This document shows, in pieces, positions 50,572 through 59,330 of a DNA stretch of 64,000 nucleotides. The DNA lies in contig NZ_JARXYZ010000017.1 of NCBI RefSeq assembly GCF_029894125.1, positions 102,269-166,268 of the forward strand, written 5' to 3'. Position 1 is the first letter of the stretch. Each line of letters begins with the position of its first letter. Under the pieces are notes generated by a model. The model ran no database searches. It saw nothing but the letters and a program-made list of their open reading frames with translations, and was not told where the DNA came from. This DNA is from Kitasatospora sp. MAA19. GTDB taxonomy: Bacteria > Actinomycetota > Actinomycetes > Streptomycetales > Streptomycetaceae. The position numbers and the translations under genes are program-made.

Positions 50572-53500
50572 TTACTCCTGCTCCTGGGCGACTTGGGGTT
50601 CCTGGGCGGCTGCGCTCTCGTGGCCGGGGGCGTCGCGGGCGGTGTCGTGGGGGACGTCGACGACGGCGGAGAGGTCCTGGAGGACGGCGCCGTGCCCCCG
50701 GTCGTACACGGTGATCCGCACGGTGTGCGGCCCCGGGACGGTCGGCGTCAGCGCGAACCGGGCCGGCTCCCCGGCCGGGGTGTAGTCGGCGACGGGCGGT
50801 TCGAGCACGGCGTCCGAGGCGGCGACGGCCACCAGGCGCAGGTCCGGCAGCTCGGCGGGGTCGGCCGACGGCGCTTCGGATTCCAGCCGCAGCTCCAGGC
50901 GCACGGTGGCCCCCACCACGGGTTCTTCCAGCAGGGTGAGCCGGGGCCGCCAGGCGGTCCGTGGCGCCGCAGGCGCGGCGGCGGCGCGGCGTACGGACCC
51001 GCGCGAGCGCCGCAGCAGCGGTGCCGGCTCGGACGGGGGTGGCGCCGGTTCCGTGTGGGCGGGCAGGGCCCCGGGCGGCGACGGCGGCTCGCCGCCGTCC
51101 AGCTGGGCCAGCGCCGTCCGGCACTCCACCGCGAGCGGGTGGCCGGGGTCCATCAGGGACTCCCGCCCGGCGTGGACGGCTGCCAGTAGCTCGCGGGCGG
51201 CCTCCCGGTGCCCGCTCGCGGCGAGTGCGGCGGCCAGGCCGACGGCGAGGGTGGGGAACACCGGGAGCAGGCCGGGGCGTAGCGCGCCCAGGCTGACGGC
51301 GGCGTCGTCGGCCCCCCGGTGCCCGGCCAGGAGGGCCCCGGCGGGGGAGGAACCGGCGTCCGGGAGGCGGTCCGCGATGATGCCCCCGTACACCCGGGCC
51401 GCCCCGACGGCGTCGCCGGCCCGCAGGCGTGCGTGGGCGAGGCTCTGGCGGATGCTCAGGGTCAGGGAGTTGCGCGGGCCGTGGCTCGCGGCGCACTCCT
51501 CGGCGAGCTCCTCCAGCCGGACGACGGCGCGCAGCGGCCGCGCTCCGTAGGCCAGCAGCAGCGCGTGGGTCTCGCGGGCGGTCAGGGTGGCGTCGTCCGT
51601 CCCGCCGAGGGCGGTGTCGGCGGCGTCGGCGAGGGCGGCGGCCAGGCGTGCCGCGGCCTCCTGCTCCCCGTTCAGGTGCCGGGCGAAGGCGAGCATGCAG
51701 CCGGCCAGGACGAGGCCTGCCACGGCGGGGCCGGTCGGCCTGGTCCAGTCCGCCGCCAGGGGCGAGAGCTCGGCGATCGCTCCGCCGTGGTCCCCGGCGA
51801 GCAGCAGGGCCTGGGCGCGGCCGTACCGCAGGGAGCGGGGCAGGAGGTGGTCGGGTCCGACGGCCTCGACGGCGGCGTCCAGGACCTCCTGGTAGCAGGA
51901 GGCGGCCTCGCTGTACCGGCCGGCTTCGAGGAGGTTGAGCGCGAGGCTGTCCCAGGCGTCGAGGGTGTCCGAGTGGTCGGCACCGAGGGTCCGGGCGTAG
52001 TCGGACCGCAGGCTCAGGTAGAGCGCGGCGGCGCGGTCGTGGTCCCAGCGGTGGCGGTGGGCGTGGGCGAGGGAGGACCGGGCGGTCAGGGTCGCGGGGT
52101 GGTCCGGGCCGTGGACGCGCTCACGGTCGGCCGCCAGGGCCGCTCGGTCGGCCACCTCCTGGCGGTGTCGACCGGCGAAGCGCCTGGTGAGGGCGAGGCT
52201 GTTCCGATCGTGGAGGGTGTCCGGGTGATCGGGGCCCTGGACGCGGGCGCGGTGGGCGATCAGCTCCGTGAACTGGGCAACGGCTCGGTCGAGTTCGCCG
52301 GTCTCGCGGACGTTCCGGGCCAGCCGGGAGCGCTGGTCGAGGGTGTCGGGGTGGTCGGCTCCCTGGCTGCGGGCCCGGTCAGCGGTCAGGGCTTCCAGAT
52401 CGGCTGCGGCCTGGAGGAGCATGCCCGCGGACTCGCGGTCGGCGGCGAGGTTGTCGCGAGCGTTGAGGGTGGCGGGGTGGTTCGGGCCTTGGACGCGGAT
52501 GCGGTCCTGCAGCACGCTTTCGCCGAGCTCGATGGCGCGCAGGCGATCACCGGCTGCCTCGTGGGTCCAGGCCAGCAGGAAGCGGGCGTTGAGGGTACTG
52601 GGATGGTCGGGACCGCAGACCCGTCGTGAGTCGGTGACCAGGGCTTGGGCCAGCCGGAGGGCGCGCCGGTGGTTGCCCGCCGCGCGGCACGAGGAGGCCT
52701 GCCACCAGCGGGTGTTGAGCGTGTCCGGATGGTCGGGGCCTTGGACCCGCTCCCGGTCGGCGGCCAGAGCGCCGTAGATCTCGGCCGCCCTGCGGTGGTC
52801 GCCGAGCTGACTGTGGGCGTTGGCGTGCCACCAGCGGGTGTTGAGCGTGTCCGGGTGGTCGGGGCCTTGGACCCGCTCCCGGTCGGCCAGCAACGCCGGG
52901 TACAGGTCGGCAGCGGTTCGGTGGTCGCCTGCGGCGACGACGGACCGCGCGAGGCTGAGCCGGGTTTCGAGGGTGTCGCGATGGTCCGGGCCGAGGACCC
53001 GATCGAGGTCGGTGGCCAGGGCCCGGAACAGCTCCACCGCCCGGACGTGGTCGGCAGCCTCCCGGCAGGTGCCGGCCAGGCCCACCCGGGTGTCCAGGGT
53101 CGTGGGGTGGTCGGCGCCCAACGCGTGGACCAGATCGTCGATCAGGGTCTCGTAGAGCTCCAGGGCCTGACGGTGCTCACCGGCGTCGCGGTACATGTTG
53201 GCCAGCGAGCGCAGGGTGTTGAGCGTGTCCGGGTGGTCGGGGCCCTGGACCCGCTCCCGGTCGGCCGCCAGAGCGACGTACCGTTCCACCGCGTGGTGGT
53301 ACTGCTCGGCCTGGCCGTACGCCCAGGCGACCATGCCGAAGGTGTCCAGGGTCGTGGGGTGGTGGGCGCCCAGGATGCGGGTGCGGTCGGTGGCCAGCGC
53401 CTCGTAGAGGGCGATTGCCCGGCTGTGGTCCTGGGCGGCAGAGGTGGCCCCGGCCAGGCCGCTACGCGCTGCCAGGGTTTCAGGGTGCTCGGGGCCCCGG

Positions 53501-56500
53501 ATCCGGGCCGAGTCGGCAACCAGTGCGGTGTACAGATCCACCGCACGTCGATGCGCTCTTGCCTGTTGGTAGGCGTAGGCCTGCCACCACCGGGCGTCGA
53601 GTGTCTGCGGGTGGTCGGCTCCGTGGGAGCGGTTCCAGTCGGCTACGAGCGCGTCGTGCAGCGTCACCGCTCGTCGGTAGTCACCCGCAGCGGCGACGGC
53701 ACGTGCTGACGCCCAGCGGTCGGAGAGCGTCTCCGGATGATCGGGCCCCTCGACCCGCGAACGATCGGCGACCAGGGCCGCGAGCAGATCGACGGCCCGG
53801 CGGCGATCGCCCGCTTCCCGGTAGGCAAACGCCAGCCAGTAGCGGGCGTTGAGGGTGTGGGAGTGCTCGGGGCCTTGGACCCGGCCGTAGTCGGGCACGA
53901 GCGCAGCGTGGAGCTCTACGGCCAGTCGGTGATCACCTGCTTGTCGGTGTGCGTTCGCGAGCCAGTGCCGCGTGTTGAGCGTGTCCGGGTGGTCGGGGCC
54001 CTGGACCCGGGTGCGGTCGGTCACCAGAGCGGCGTACAGGTCCGCCGCGCGGCGATGCCGGCCCGCGTCCCCGTGTGCCGAAGCGAGCCACCAGCGGGTG
54101 TTGAGGGTGTGCGGGTGGTCCGGTCCGAGCAGGCGGACGCGGTCGGCGACCAACTGGGCGGTGAGGTCGATCGCGCGGCGGTGGTCGCCCGCCTCGCCGT
54201 GGGCGACCGCGAGGTGCAGGCGGGCGTTGAGGGTCTGTGGGTGGTCGGCGCCGAGCACCCGGGTGTGGTCGGCGACGGCCCGCTCGCGCTCGGCGAGTGC
54301 GTCCCGGAGCCGCCCGGCCTGCTGGAGGGCGTAGGCGAGGCCGGTACGCTCGTCGAGCGTGTACGGGTGGTCGGGGCCGTGCGCCCTGGTGCGGTCGGTC
54401 AGCAGCTGTTCACGCAGCTCCACCGCCCGTTCGAGGTTGCCTGCCTGGCCGTGCAGCCAGGCCTGCCAGCCACGGGTGTTGAGGGTGTCCGGGTGGTCCG
54501 GGCCCAGCACCCGCAGGCGGTCGGCGGCCAGTGCGTCGCACAGCTCCGCCGCACGGCGGTGGTCGCCGGCGTCGCCGGAGGCCCGGGCCAGGCTCAGACG
54601 CGCGTCGAAGGTGTCGAAGTGCTCGGGGCCGAAGACCCGCTCGTGGTCGGCGAGCAACCGCTGCCGCTCGGCGAGGGCCTCGCGGGGACGGCCGGCCAGC
54701 TGGAGGGTGCGGGCCAGGTTGGACCGTTCGTCGAGGGTGTCGGGGTGGTCCGGGCCCTGGACGCGGATCCGGTCGGCCACCAGCCGTTCGAACTCCACCA
54801 GTTCGCGGTTGGTCCAGCCCGCGATGCGCAGCGCGTAGGCGAGTTCGCTGCGCTCCTCCAGGGTGCCGGCGTGGTCCGGTCCCTGGGCGAGGGCACGGTC
54901 GCGCACCAGGGCCTGGTGCTGCTCCACCGCCACCGGGTACCGGCCCGCCTCGCGGTGGGCACGGGCGAGGCCGTTGCGGGCGTCGAGGGTGTGCGGGTGG
55001 TCGGGGCCCAGGACGCGGGTGTAGTCGGCGACGACACCGGTGAAGTCCGCGACCGCCGCCGCCGGACGCCCGGCCTCACCGCGGGCCATGGCCAGCCGGC
55101 CGCGAGCGAACAGCGTCTGCGGGTGGTCCGGTCCCTGCACCCGGGTGTGGTCGGCGGCCACCGCCTCGTACGCGGCCACCGCGGCCTCGTGGTCGCCGGC
55201 GGCGGCGTGGGCGGCGGCGAGCCAGCCGCGGCTGGTGAGGGTGTCGGGGTGGTCGGCGCCGAGCACCCGGGCCCGGTCGGACACCGCCTGCTCGTACAGG
55301 GTGATGGCCAAGCGGTGCTGACCGGCGGTGAGTTGGGCGTACGCCAGGCCGTTGCGGTTGGCCAGGATGTCCGGGTGGTCCGGGTCCAGTACCCGGGCCG
55401 CGTCGGCCAGCAGCCGCTCGAACTCCGCCACCGCCGCCTGGTGCTGCCCGGCGACCTGGAGGGCGTAGGCGAGCCCCGCGCGGCTGGTGAGGGTCCCGGG
55501 GTGGTCGGCGCCGAGGACCCTCTCCCGGTCGGTCACCACCGACTGGAACGCGTGGACGGCGCGCGCGTGTTCACCGGCCTTGCGGTAGGCGTGCGCGAGC
55601 GTGTGACGCCCGGCGAGGGCGTCCGGGTGCTCGGGGCCCTGGAGACGGGTACGGTCGGCCACCACCGCCCGGCAGAGTGCCACGGCGAGGGCCGGGTCGC
55701 CGGCCCGGGCGTGGAGTTCGGCGAGCCGGCCCCGGGTGGCCAGGGTCGCGGGGTGGTCGGCGCCCAGCAGCCGCTGCTGCCCGTCGGCCATCGCGGTGAC
55801 CAGTGGGATGGCGAACACCCGCTGGGCCCGGTCGGTCAGCTCCCCGGCGGCCAGCCCGTACAGGGCGACGGTCTGCGGGGTGGGCCGCTCCGAGGGGCCG
55901 GTGGCGGCCAGCTCCCGGATGTGCGGCAGCAGCGCCCGGCGCAGCCGGGGGCCGGCCTCCGGCCAGAGCCGGGCGGCGGCCTCGGCGAGCTGCTGCTCGG
56001 CGCGCTGGCGCAGCCGGCGGGCGCCCTCGGAGCGGCGCAGCACGCCCTGCAGCAGGCGGTGCACGGTGACGGTGTCGCCGAGGGTGATCAGGTTGTAGTC
56101 GGCGAGCAGCCGGAGCGCGGAGTCGACCTCGGCCGGGCGGCGCGCGCCGAAGGGCGTGAGGGCCTCGCGCGGCAGCGCCTCGGGGGCGTACCAGGCGAGG
56201 GTGCGCAGCAGCTCGACGGCGAAGGGGGCGGTGCCCTGGACGGTGCGCAGGGTGGTCTGCCAGAGCCGGGAGACGGTGGCCACCGGGTCGGTGCCGGCGT
56301 CGGGGCCCGAGTCGGGGCCGGTCGGGCTGCTGGTGCGCAGCAGTTCGCGGTAGGCGGCGAAGCTGGTGCCGGTCTGCTGCACGTAGGCGCCGGCCTGGGC
56401 GAGGGCCAGTGGGAGGTGGCCGAGGTCGTCGGCGAGGGCGTAGGCCTCGGCCTGGTCGGCCTGCGCCCCGGGGTGGGCGGTGCCGCAGAGCAGCCGGGCG

Positions 56501-57192
56501 GCCTCGGGGGCGTCGAGGACGTCGATCCGGACCGGGCGGATCCCGGGGTGCCAGCCGCCGGCGCGGCGGCTGGTGACCAACTGGTGGCCGCAGCCGAGCA
56601 GGCGTCCGAGGTAGGGGGTGAGGTGGACCGGGTCCTCGGCGTTGTCGTAGACCAGCAGCCAGCGGTCGTGGGCGCGCAGCCAGGCGATCGCCCATTCGAC
56701 CTGCTGGCCGGGCGGGGCGGTGAGCGCCCAGGAGGGGTGGAGGTGGACGGCGAGATCGGCGAAGGCCTCGGCGAGCTGCTCCTCGGACTCGGCGGTGATC
56801 CACCAGATCAGCCGGTAGTGCGCGGCCTCGGCGGCGGCGTACGCGTGGTGCAGCGCGAGGGTGGTCTTGCCGACCCCGCCGAGGCCGTGCAGCGTGGTGG
56901 CCTGGGTGACCAGGCCGCTGCCGTCGCCGTCCGACAGCGCCTCGGTGATCGCCCGTAACGCGCCGTCCCGGCCGACGAGCCGGTCCGCGGAGCGGGGCGG
57001 CAGGTTGGGCGCGGGGTCGGCCGCCTCGACGGTCAGCGCGGCCCGCGCCGCGTCGGGCGGGAGCACCGCCGCCCGCTGCTCGGCGTGCGGGTTGCCGGCG
57101 GCGGGGGAGACCGGGCGGCGCCGCTGGTCGAACGCCTCGTGGTCGGGCAGTACGCCCTCGGGCCGGACGTGCGTCGTCCTGGACATCAACAC
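50572..57192 (-). CDS. Giant NB-ARC/STAND ATPase with about 31 TPR repeats
   Basis: 2206 residues. GTG 57192 is used (GAGGAC upstream); ATG 57186 is two codons in. The NB-ARC domain (~70-420) has P-loop GLGGVGKT (103-110), Walker B RWLLVYDNAED (Asp183) and LGHLPLALAQAGAYVQQTG. From ~480 to ~1780 lie about 31 kinesin-light-chain-like TPRs of 42 residues (pattern GPDHPDTLNTRWWLANAH). A degenerate helical stretch and an Ig-like beta domain (PRLTLLEEPVVGATVRLELR, VPGPHTVRITVYDRG) end the protein. It is a signal-sensing switch that probably activates the CHAT protease encoded 5 bp downstream. Codon 79 is TTA (56958-56956), implying bldA dependence. Confidence 0.92.
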   Translation of the reverse strand: MLMSRTTHVRPEGVLPDHEAFDQRRRPVSPAAGNPHAEQRAAVLPPDAARAALTVEAADPAPNLPPRSADRLVGRDGALRAITEALSDGDGSGLVTQATTLHGLGGVGKTTLALHHAYAAAEAAHYRLIWWITAESEEQLAEAFADLAVHLHPSWALTAPPGQQVEWAIAWLRAHDRWLLVYDNAEDPVHLTPYLGRLLGCGHQLVTSRRAGGWHPGIRPVRIDVLDAPEAARLLCGTAHPGAQADQAEAYALADDLGHLPLALAQAGAYVQQTGTSFAAYRELLRTSSPTGPDSGPDAGTDPVATVSRLWQTTLRTVQGTAPFAVELLRTLAWYAPEALPREALTPFGARRPAEVDSALRLLADYNLITLGDTVTVHRLLQGVLRRSEGARRLRQRAEQQLAEAAARLWPEAGPRLRRALLPHIRELAATGPSERPTPQTVALYGLAAGELTDRAQRVFAIPLVTAMADGQQRLLGADHPATLATRGRLAELHARAGDPALAVALCRAVVADRTRLQGPEHPDALAGRHTLAHAYRKAGEHARAVHAFQSVVTDRERVLGADHPGTLTSRAGLAYALQVAGQHQAAVAEFERLLADAARVLDPDHPDILANRNGLAYAQLTAGQHRLAITLYEQAVSDRARVLGADHPDTLTSRGWLAAAHAAAGDHEAAVAAYEAVAADHTRVQGPDHPQTLFARGRLAMARGEAGRPAAAVADFTGVVADYTRVLGPDHPHTLDARNGLARAHREAGRYPVAVEQHQALVRDRALAQGPDHAGTLEERSELAYALRIAGWTNRELVEFERLVADRIRVQGPDHPDTLDERSNLARTLQLAGRPREALAERQRLLADHERVFGPEHFDTFDARLSLARASGDAGDHRRAAELCDALAADRLRVLGPDHPDTLNTRGWQAWLHGQAGNLERAVELREQLLTDRTRAHGPDHPYTLDERTGLAYALQQAGRLRDALAERERAVADHTRVLGADHPQTLNARLHLAVAHGEAGDHRRAIDLTAQLVADRVRLLGPDHPHTLNTRWWLASAHGDAGRHRRAADLYAALVTDRTRVQGPDHPDTLNTRHWLANAHRQAGDHRLAVELHAALVPDYGRVQGPEHSHTLNARYWLAFAYREAGDRRRAVDLLAALVADRSRVEGPDHPETLSDRWASARAVAAAGDYRRAVTLHDALVADWNRSHGADHPQTLDARWWQAYAYQQARAHRRAVDLYTALVADSARIRGPEHPETLAARSGLAGATSAAQDHSRAIALYEALATDRTRILGAHHPTTLDTFGMVAWAYGQAEQYHHAVERYVALAADRERVQGPDHPDTLNTLRSLANMYRDAGEHRQALELYETLIDDLVHALGADHPTTLDTRVGLAGTCREAADHVRAVELFRALATDLDRVLGPDHRDTLETRLSLARSVVAAGDHRTAADLYPALLADRERVQGPDHPDTLNTRWWHANAHSQLGDHRRAAEIYGALAADRERVQGPDHPDTLNTRWWQASSCRAAGNHRRALRLAQALVTDSRRVCGPDHPSTLNARFLLAWTHEAAGDRLRAIELGESVLQDRIRVQGPNHPATLNARDNLAADRESAGMLLQAAADLEALTADRARSQGADHPDTLDQRSRLARNVRETGELDRAVAQFTELIAHRARVQGPDHPDTLHDRNSLALTRRFAGRHRQEVADRAALAADRERVHGPDHPATLTARSSLAHAHRHRWDHDRAAALYLSLRSDYARTLGADHSDTLDAWDSLALNLLEAGRYSEAASCYQEVLDAAVEAVGPDHLLPRSLRYGRAQALLLAGDHGGAIAELSPLAADWTRPTGPAVAGLVLAGCMLAFARHLNGEQEAAARLAAALADAADTALGGTDDATLTARETHALLLAYGARPLRAVVRLEELAEECAASHGPRNSLTLSIRQSLAHARLRAGDAVGAARVYGGIIADRLPDAGSSPAGALLAGHRGADDAAVSLGALRPGLLPVFPTLAVGLAAALAASGHREAARELLAAVHAGRESLMDPGHPLAVECRTALAQLDGGEPPSPPGALPAHTEPAPPPSEPAPLLRRSRGSVRRAAAAPAAPRTAWRPRLTLLEEPVVGATVRLELRLESEAPSADPAELPDLRLVAVAASDAVLEPPVADYTPAGEPARFALTPTVPGPHTVRITVYDRGHGAVLQDLSAVVDVPHDTARDAPGHESAAAQEPQVAQEQE
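51860..55770 (-). repeat. 126-bp tandem repeat array encoding TPRs
   Basis: About 31 copies of a 126-bp unit. The stretch GTGTCCGGGTGGTCGGGGCC recurs nearly unchanged at many units, for example near 52840, 53220 and 53980. Units around 52700-53000 are closest to each other, pointing to recent expansion. Confidence 0.88.
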
Positions 57193-57326
57193 TTCGGCGT
57201 CCTCACCCCCGCGTACGGCTCTGCCCGCCCACCGTAGTCGCGGTCGCGCTCCGTGTCACCGGATTCCGTCGGTCGACCGGGCGGCGGGCGCGCGTCGCTG
57301 TCGGTGGCGGGCGACAGCGTGCCCGG

Positions 57327-57443
57327 ATGCGCACCCGTACCGTCCCGACCTGGCAGATCACCGAGACCGATGGCCTGGAGACGTCCTGGATCGAGCTAGA
57401 CGAGCAGTTCCGAAGTCGGTCAGTGGTCGTAGGCGATCAGTGA
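57327..57443 (+). pseudogene. Truncated N-terminus of a glycolipid-binding-like protein
   Basis: 38 codons (RTVPTWQITETDGLETSWIE, LDEQFRSRSVVVGDQ) ending in TGA 57441-57443 where transposase-like DNA begins. The opening resembles the PF06475 putative glycolipid-binding family, which is about 190 residues long, so over three-quarters is missing. The family call is tentative. Confidence 0.45.
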
Positions 57444-57447
57444 GCCG

Positions 57448-57790
57448 GTGACGGGTTGGCCGGTGGTGCGGTTGCGCCAGATCGCGCAGGTCGTCGCCAG
57501 CACCTGGAGCCTGGCCAAGCTCGCCGAGCACCCGGTCGAGCACGCGGTCGTCACCCCGTCAGCCGGGAGACCCTGCGACGGATCCTGCGCGAGGGCAGGG
57601 TCTCCCGGCAGGCAACAAGCACATGGAAGGCCTTCACCGACCTGGTCTTCATTGCCGCCACGACGAGCAGAACGCTGTCATCGGTGCCTGCATCCGCCGG
57701 CACGACGCACGCGCCGGACCGAAGACCGACTTCGCCCCCGACTCACCCCCCGTCCGCACCTGGACCCATTACCCGGCCACGGCTGCGTGA
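57448..57790 (+). pseudogene. IS630-like transposase remnant
   Basis: Three reading frames carry pieces in order. RLRQIAQVVASTWSLAKLAE is in one frame. VSRETLRRILREGRVSRQAT and STWKAFTD follow after a shift near 57553. RHDEQNAVIGACIRRHDARA with VRTWTHYPATAA to TGA 57788-57790 is in a third frame. They match the N-terminal HTH and the C-terminal end of IS630-type transposases. The whole DDE core is deleted, so the element is immobile. Its end overlaps the start of the next small gene. Confidence 0.7.
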
Positions 57791-58053
57791 CGATCGTGTT
57801 CACCGCGGTACTGACACCCGCCCCCAAGGGCACGACCAGGGCGGTGGGTTACGTGTTCGCGTGCCTCAACGCGGCCGGTTTCGTGCTCGGGGTGACCCTG
57901 GGGGCGGGGCCCACCCGCGCGTACGACCTGCCGCTGTTCAACGCGGCGATCTTCCTGAGCATCGCCTCGTACTGCTACCGCGACATCACCACCCGCAGGG
58001 CCCGGGCGCCCCGGGCCGCGGGAGGCGTCGCCGCGGGCGGCGTCCGGGCTTGA
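57787..58053 (+). CDS. Small two-helix membrane protein
   Basis: 88 residues if started at GTG 57787, which overlaps the transposase remnant. Two hydrophobic segments (VGYVFACLNAAGFVLGVTLG and LPLFNAAIFLSIASYCY) are joined by a short loop, with a basic Ala/Gly-rich tail. No ribosome site is evident, so it may itself be the 3' part of a gene truncated by the transposon. No family recognised. Confidence 0.5.
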   Translation: MTIVFTAVLTPAPKGTTRAVGYVFACLNAAGFVLGVTLGAGPTRAYDLPLFNAAIFLSIASYCYRDITTRRARAPRAAGGVAAGGVRA

Positions 58054-58186
58054 CACGCTCATCGCCCACCCGGACTGATCGGTGATCCGGCCGGGAGCGG
58101 AGGCCGCTACGACTTCCCCACGTCCTGATCCGCCGTCACACCTTCGAGCGGACTTCCCGGCCCCGTCGCCGGGCAGGCTTGCCCCC

Positions 58187-58867
58187 GTGACCGACACCAA
58201 CCTGTTCCAGCCCGGCACCACCGTGGTGCGCCGCGACGTCCACGCCGGCCGGGTGTGGACGGCGATGCCGCAGCGCGTGGTCGACGACACCGGCCACGTG
58301 CTGTCCCTGGCCTACTGGCCGGGGATCGAGAGCTTGGCTCCGACGACCTGGATCACCGCGACACGCACCGGAGACGACACCACCCGCAAGCAGGGCCTGG
58401 AAGACCTGGCGGCCGGCACCTGGACCCTCGGCCGCTACCGATGGACCGGCACCGAGCTGCTGAGCCACTTCCTGGCCGGCGAGTGGTTCTCCGTGCACTG
58501 CTTCCAGGACGCCGCCACCCACGAGCCGCTGCGCTGGTACGTGAACTTCGAGAAGCCCCATCAGCGTCGCCCCGGCATCGGGATCGACACCCTGGACCTG
58601 TGCCTGGACCTGGTCGCCGCGCCCGACCTGTCGGAGCATCACTGGAAGGACCAGGACGAGTACGACCAGATGCGCCGCCTGGGCCTGATCGACGACTACC
58701 TCCATCACCAGGTCGATCGGGCCCGGGGGAGGGCGATCGCCATGCTCGACGACCGCACCGGTCTGTTCGCCGGCGGCTGGCCCACCTGGGCACCGGAGGC
58801 ATCCTGGCCGCTGCCGACACTGCCGACACTGCCCGACGGCGCCGACGACCAGGCCACCGGACGGTGA
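58187..58867 (+). CDS. DUF402 domain protein
   Basis: 226 residues from GTG 58187; there is no clear Shine-Dalgarno, though GGCAGG lies 11 bases upstream. Hallmarks of DUF402/FomD-like proteins: TTVVRRDVHAGRVWTAMPQR, SLAYWPGIESLAPTTWITAT, CFQDAATHEPLRWYVNFEKP, IDTLDLCLDLVAAPDLSEHH and KDQDEYDQMRRLGLIDDYLH. FomD hydrolyses a CMP-phosphonate in fosfomycin synthesis, and related proteins hydrolyse nucleotides. The gene overlaps a broken Nudix gene by GTGA, so it once formed a two-gene nucleotide-hydrolysis unit. Confidence 0.85.
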   Translation: MTDTNLFQPGTTVVRRDVHAGRVWTAMPQRVVDDTGHVLSLAYWPGIESLAPTTWITATRTGDDTTRKQGLEDLAAGTWTLGRYRWTGTELLSHFLAGEWFSVHCFQDAATHEPLRWYVNFEKPHQRRPGIGIDTLDLCLDLVAAPDLSEHHWKDQDEYDQMRRLGLIDDYLHHQVDRARGRAIAMLDDRTGLFAGGWPTWAPEASWPLPTLPTLPDGADDQATGR

Positions 58868-59224
58868 CCGTGCCAGCCCGGGTGCGGGTGTACGCGGTCC
58901 TGGTCCACGACCGCCGCCTCTGCCTGATCCGCCGCCGGCGCCCCGCAGGCGTGCAGCACTCGCTGCCCGGCGGCCTGGTCGAGGACGGCGAGGACCCGAT
59001 CGATGCGCTGCGCCCGGAGCTGCCCGAGGAACTCGCCTCGACCGGCGGTGAACCGCGCGCCGGTGGTGTGGCTGCCGGCGGCCGACGCGGCCGACCTCCA
59101 CAACCTGTACCTGGCGGAGGAGGGTGGCGATGACGCGCTGGTGGCAGGCGGACAGGTCGTCGTCGTGGAGGCTGCCCAGCCACGGATCGAACCGCAACTG
59201 CGCACACTGACGTCCCGTCACTGA
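58864..59224 (+). pseudogene. Frameshifted Nudix hydrolase
   Basis: GTG 58864 overlaps the DUF402 stop. The first frame gives VRVYAVLVHDRRLCLIRRRR and the Nudix box GGLVEDGEDPIDALRPELPE, in which the conserved Arg of RExxEE is Pro. It then goes off into a Gly/Pro-rich shadow. The proper continuation, VVWLPAADAADLHNLYLAEE and ALVAGGQVVVVEAAQPRIEP, is in another frame ending at TGA 59222-59224. The shift lies around 59045-59065. It is therefore dead, or a sequencing indel is present. Confidence 0.75.
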
Positions 59225-59330
59225 GGGTTTCCTGCTGACGGCTCGGGTCCGACGTTCCTCCTTGCCCGCTCGGCAGCTTGGACGGCAGTGACCCGCCTCC
59301 GAAACCCCTTCAGCGTCGTAACGGCCATTC

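Noticed and set aside
49298..51496. A 732-residue CHAT protein extending into the TPR gene
   Set aside because: The upstream part is a shadow of the TPR gene's 3' end. GTG 50566 has a proper AGGAG and starts 5 bp after the TPR stop.
51860..55770. CRISPR-like array
   Set aside because: The regular 126-bp period is coding TPR repeats; there are no separate spacers and no cas genes.
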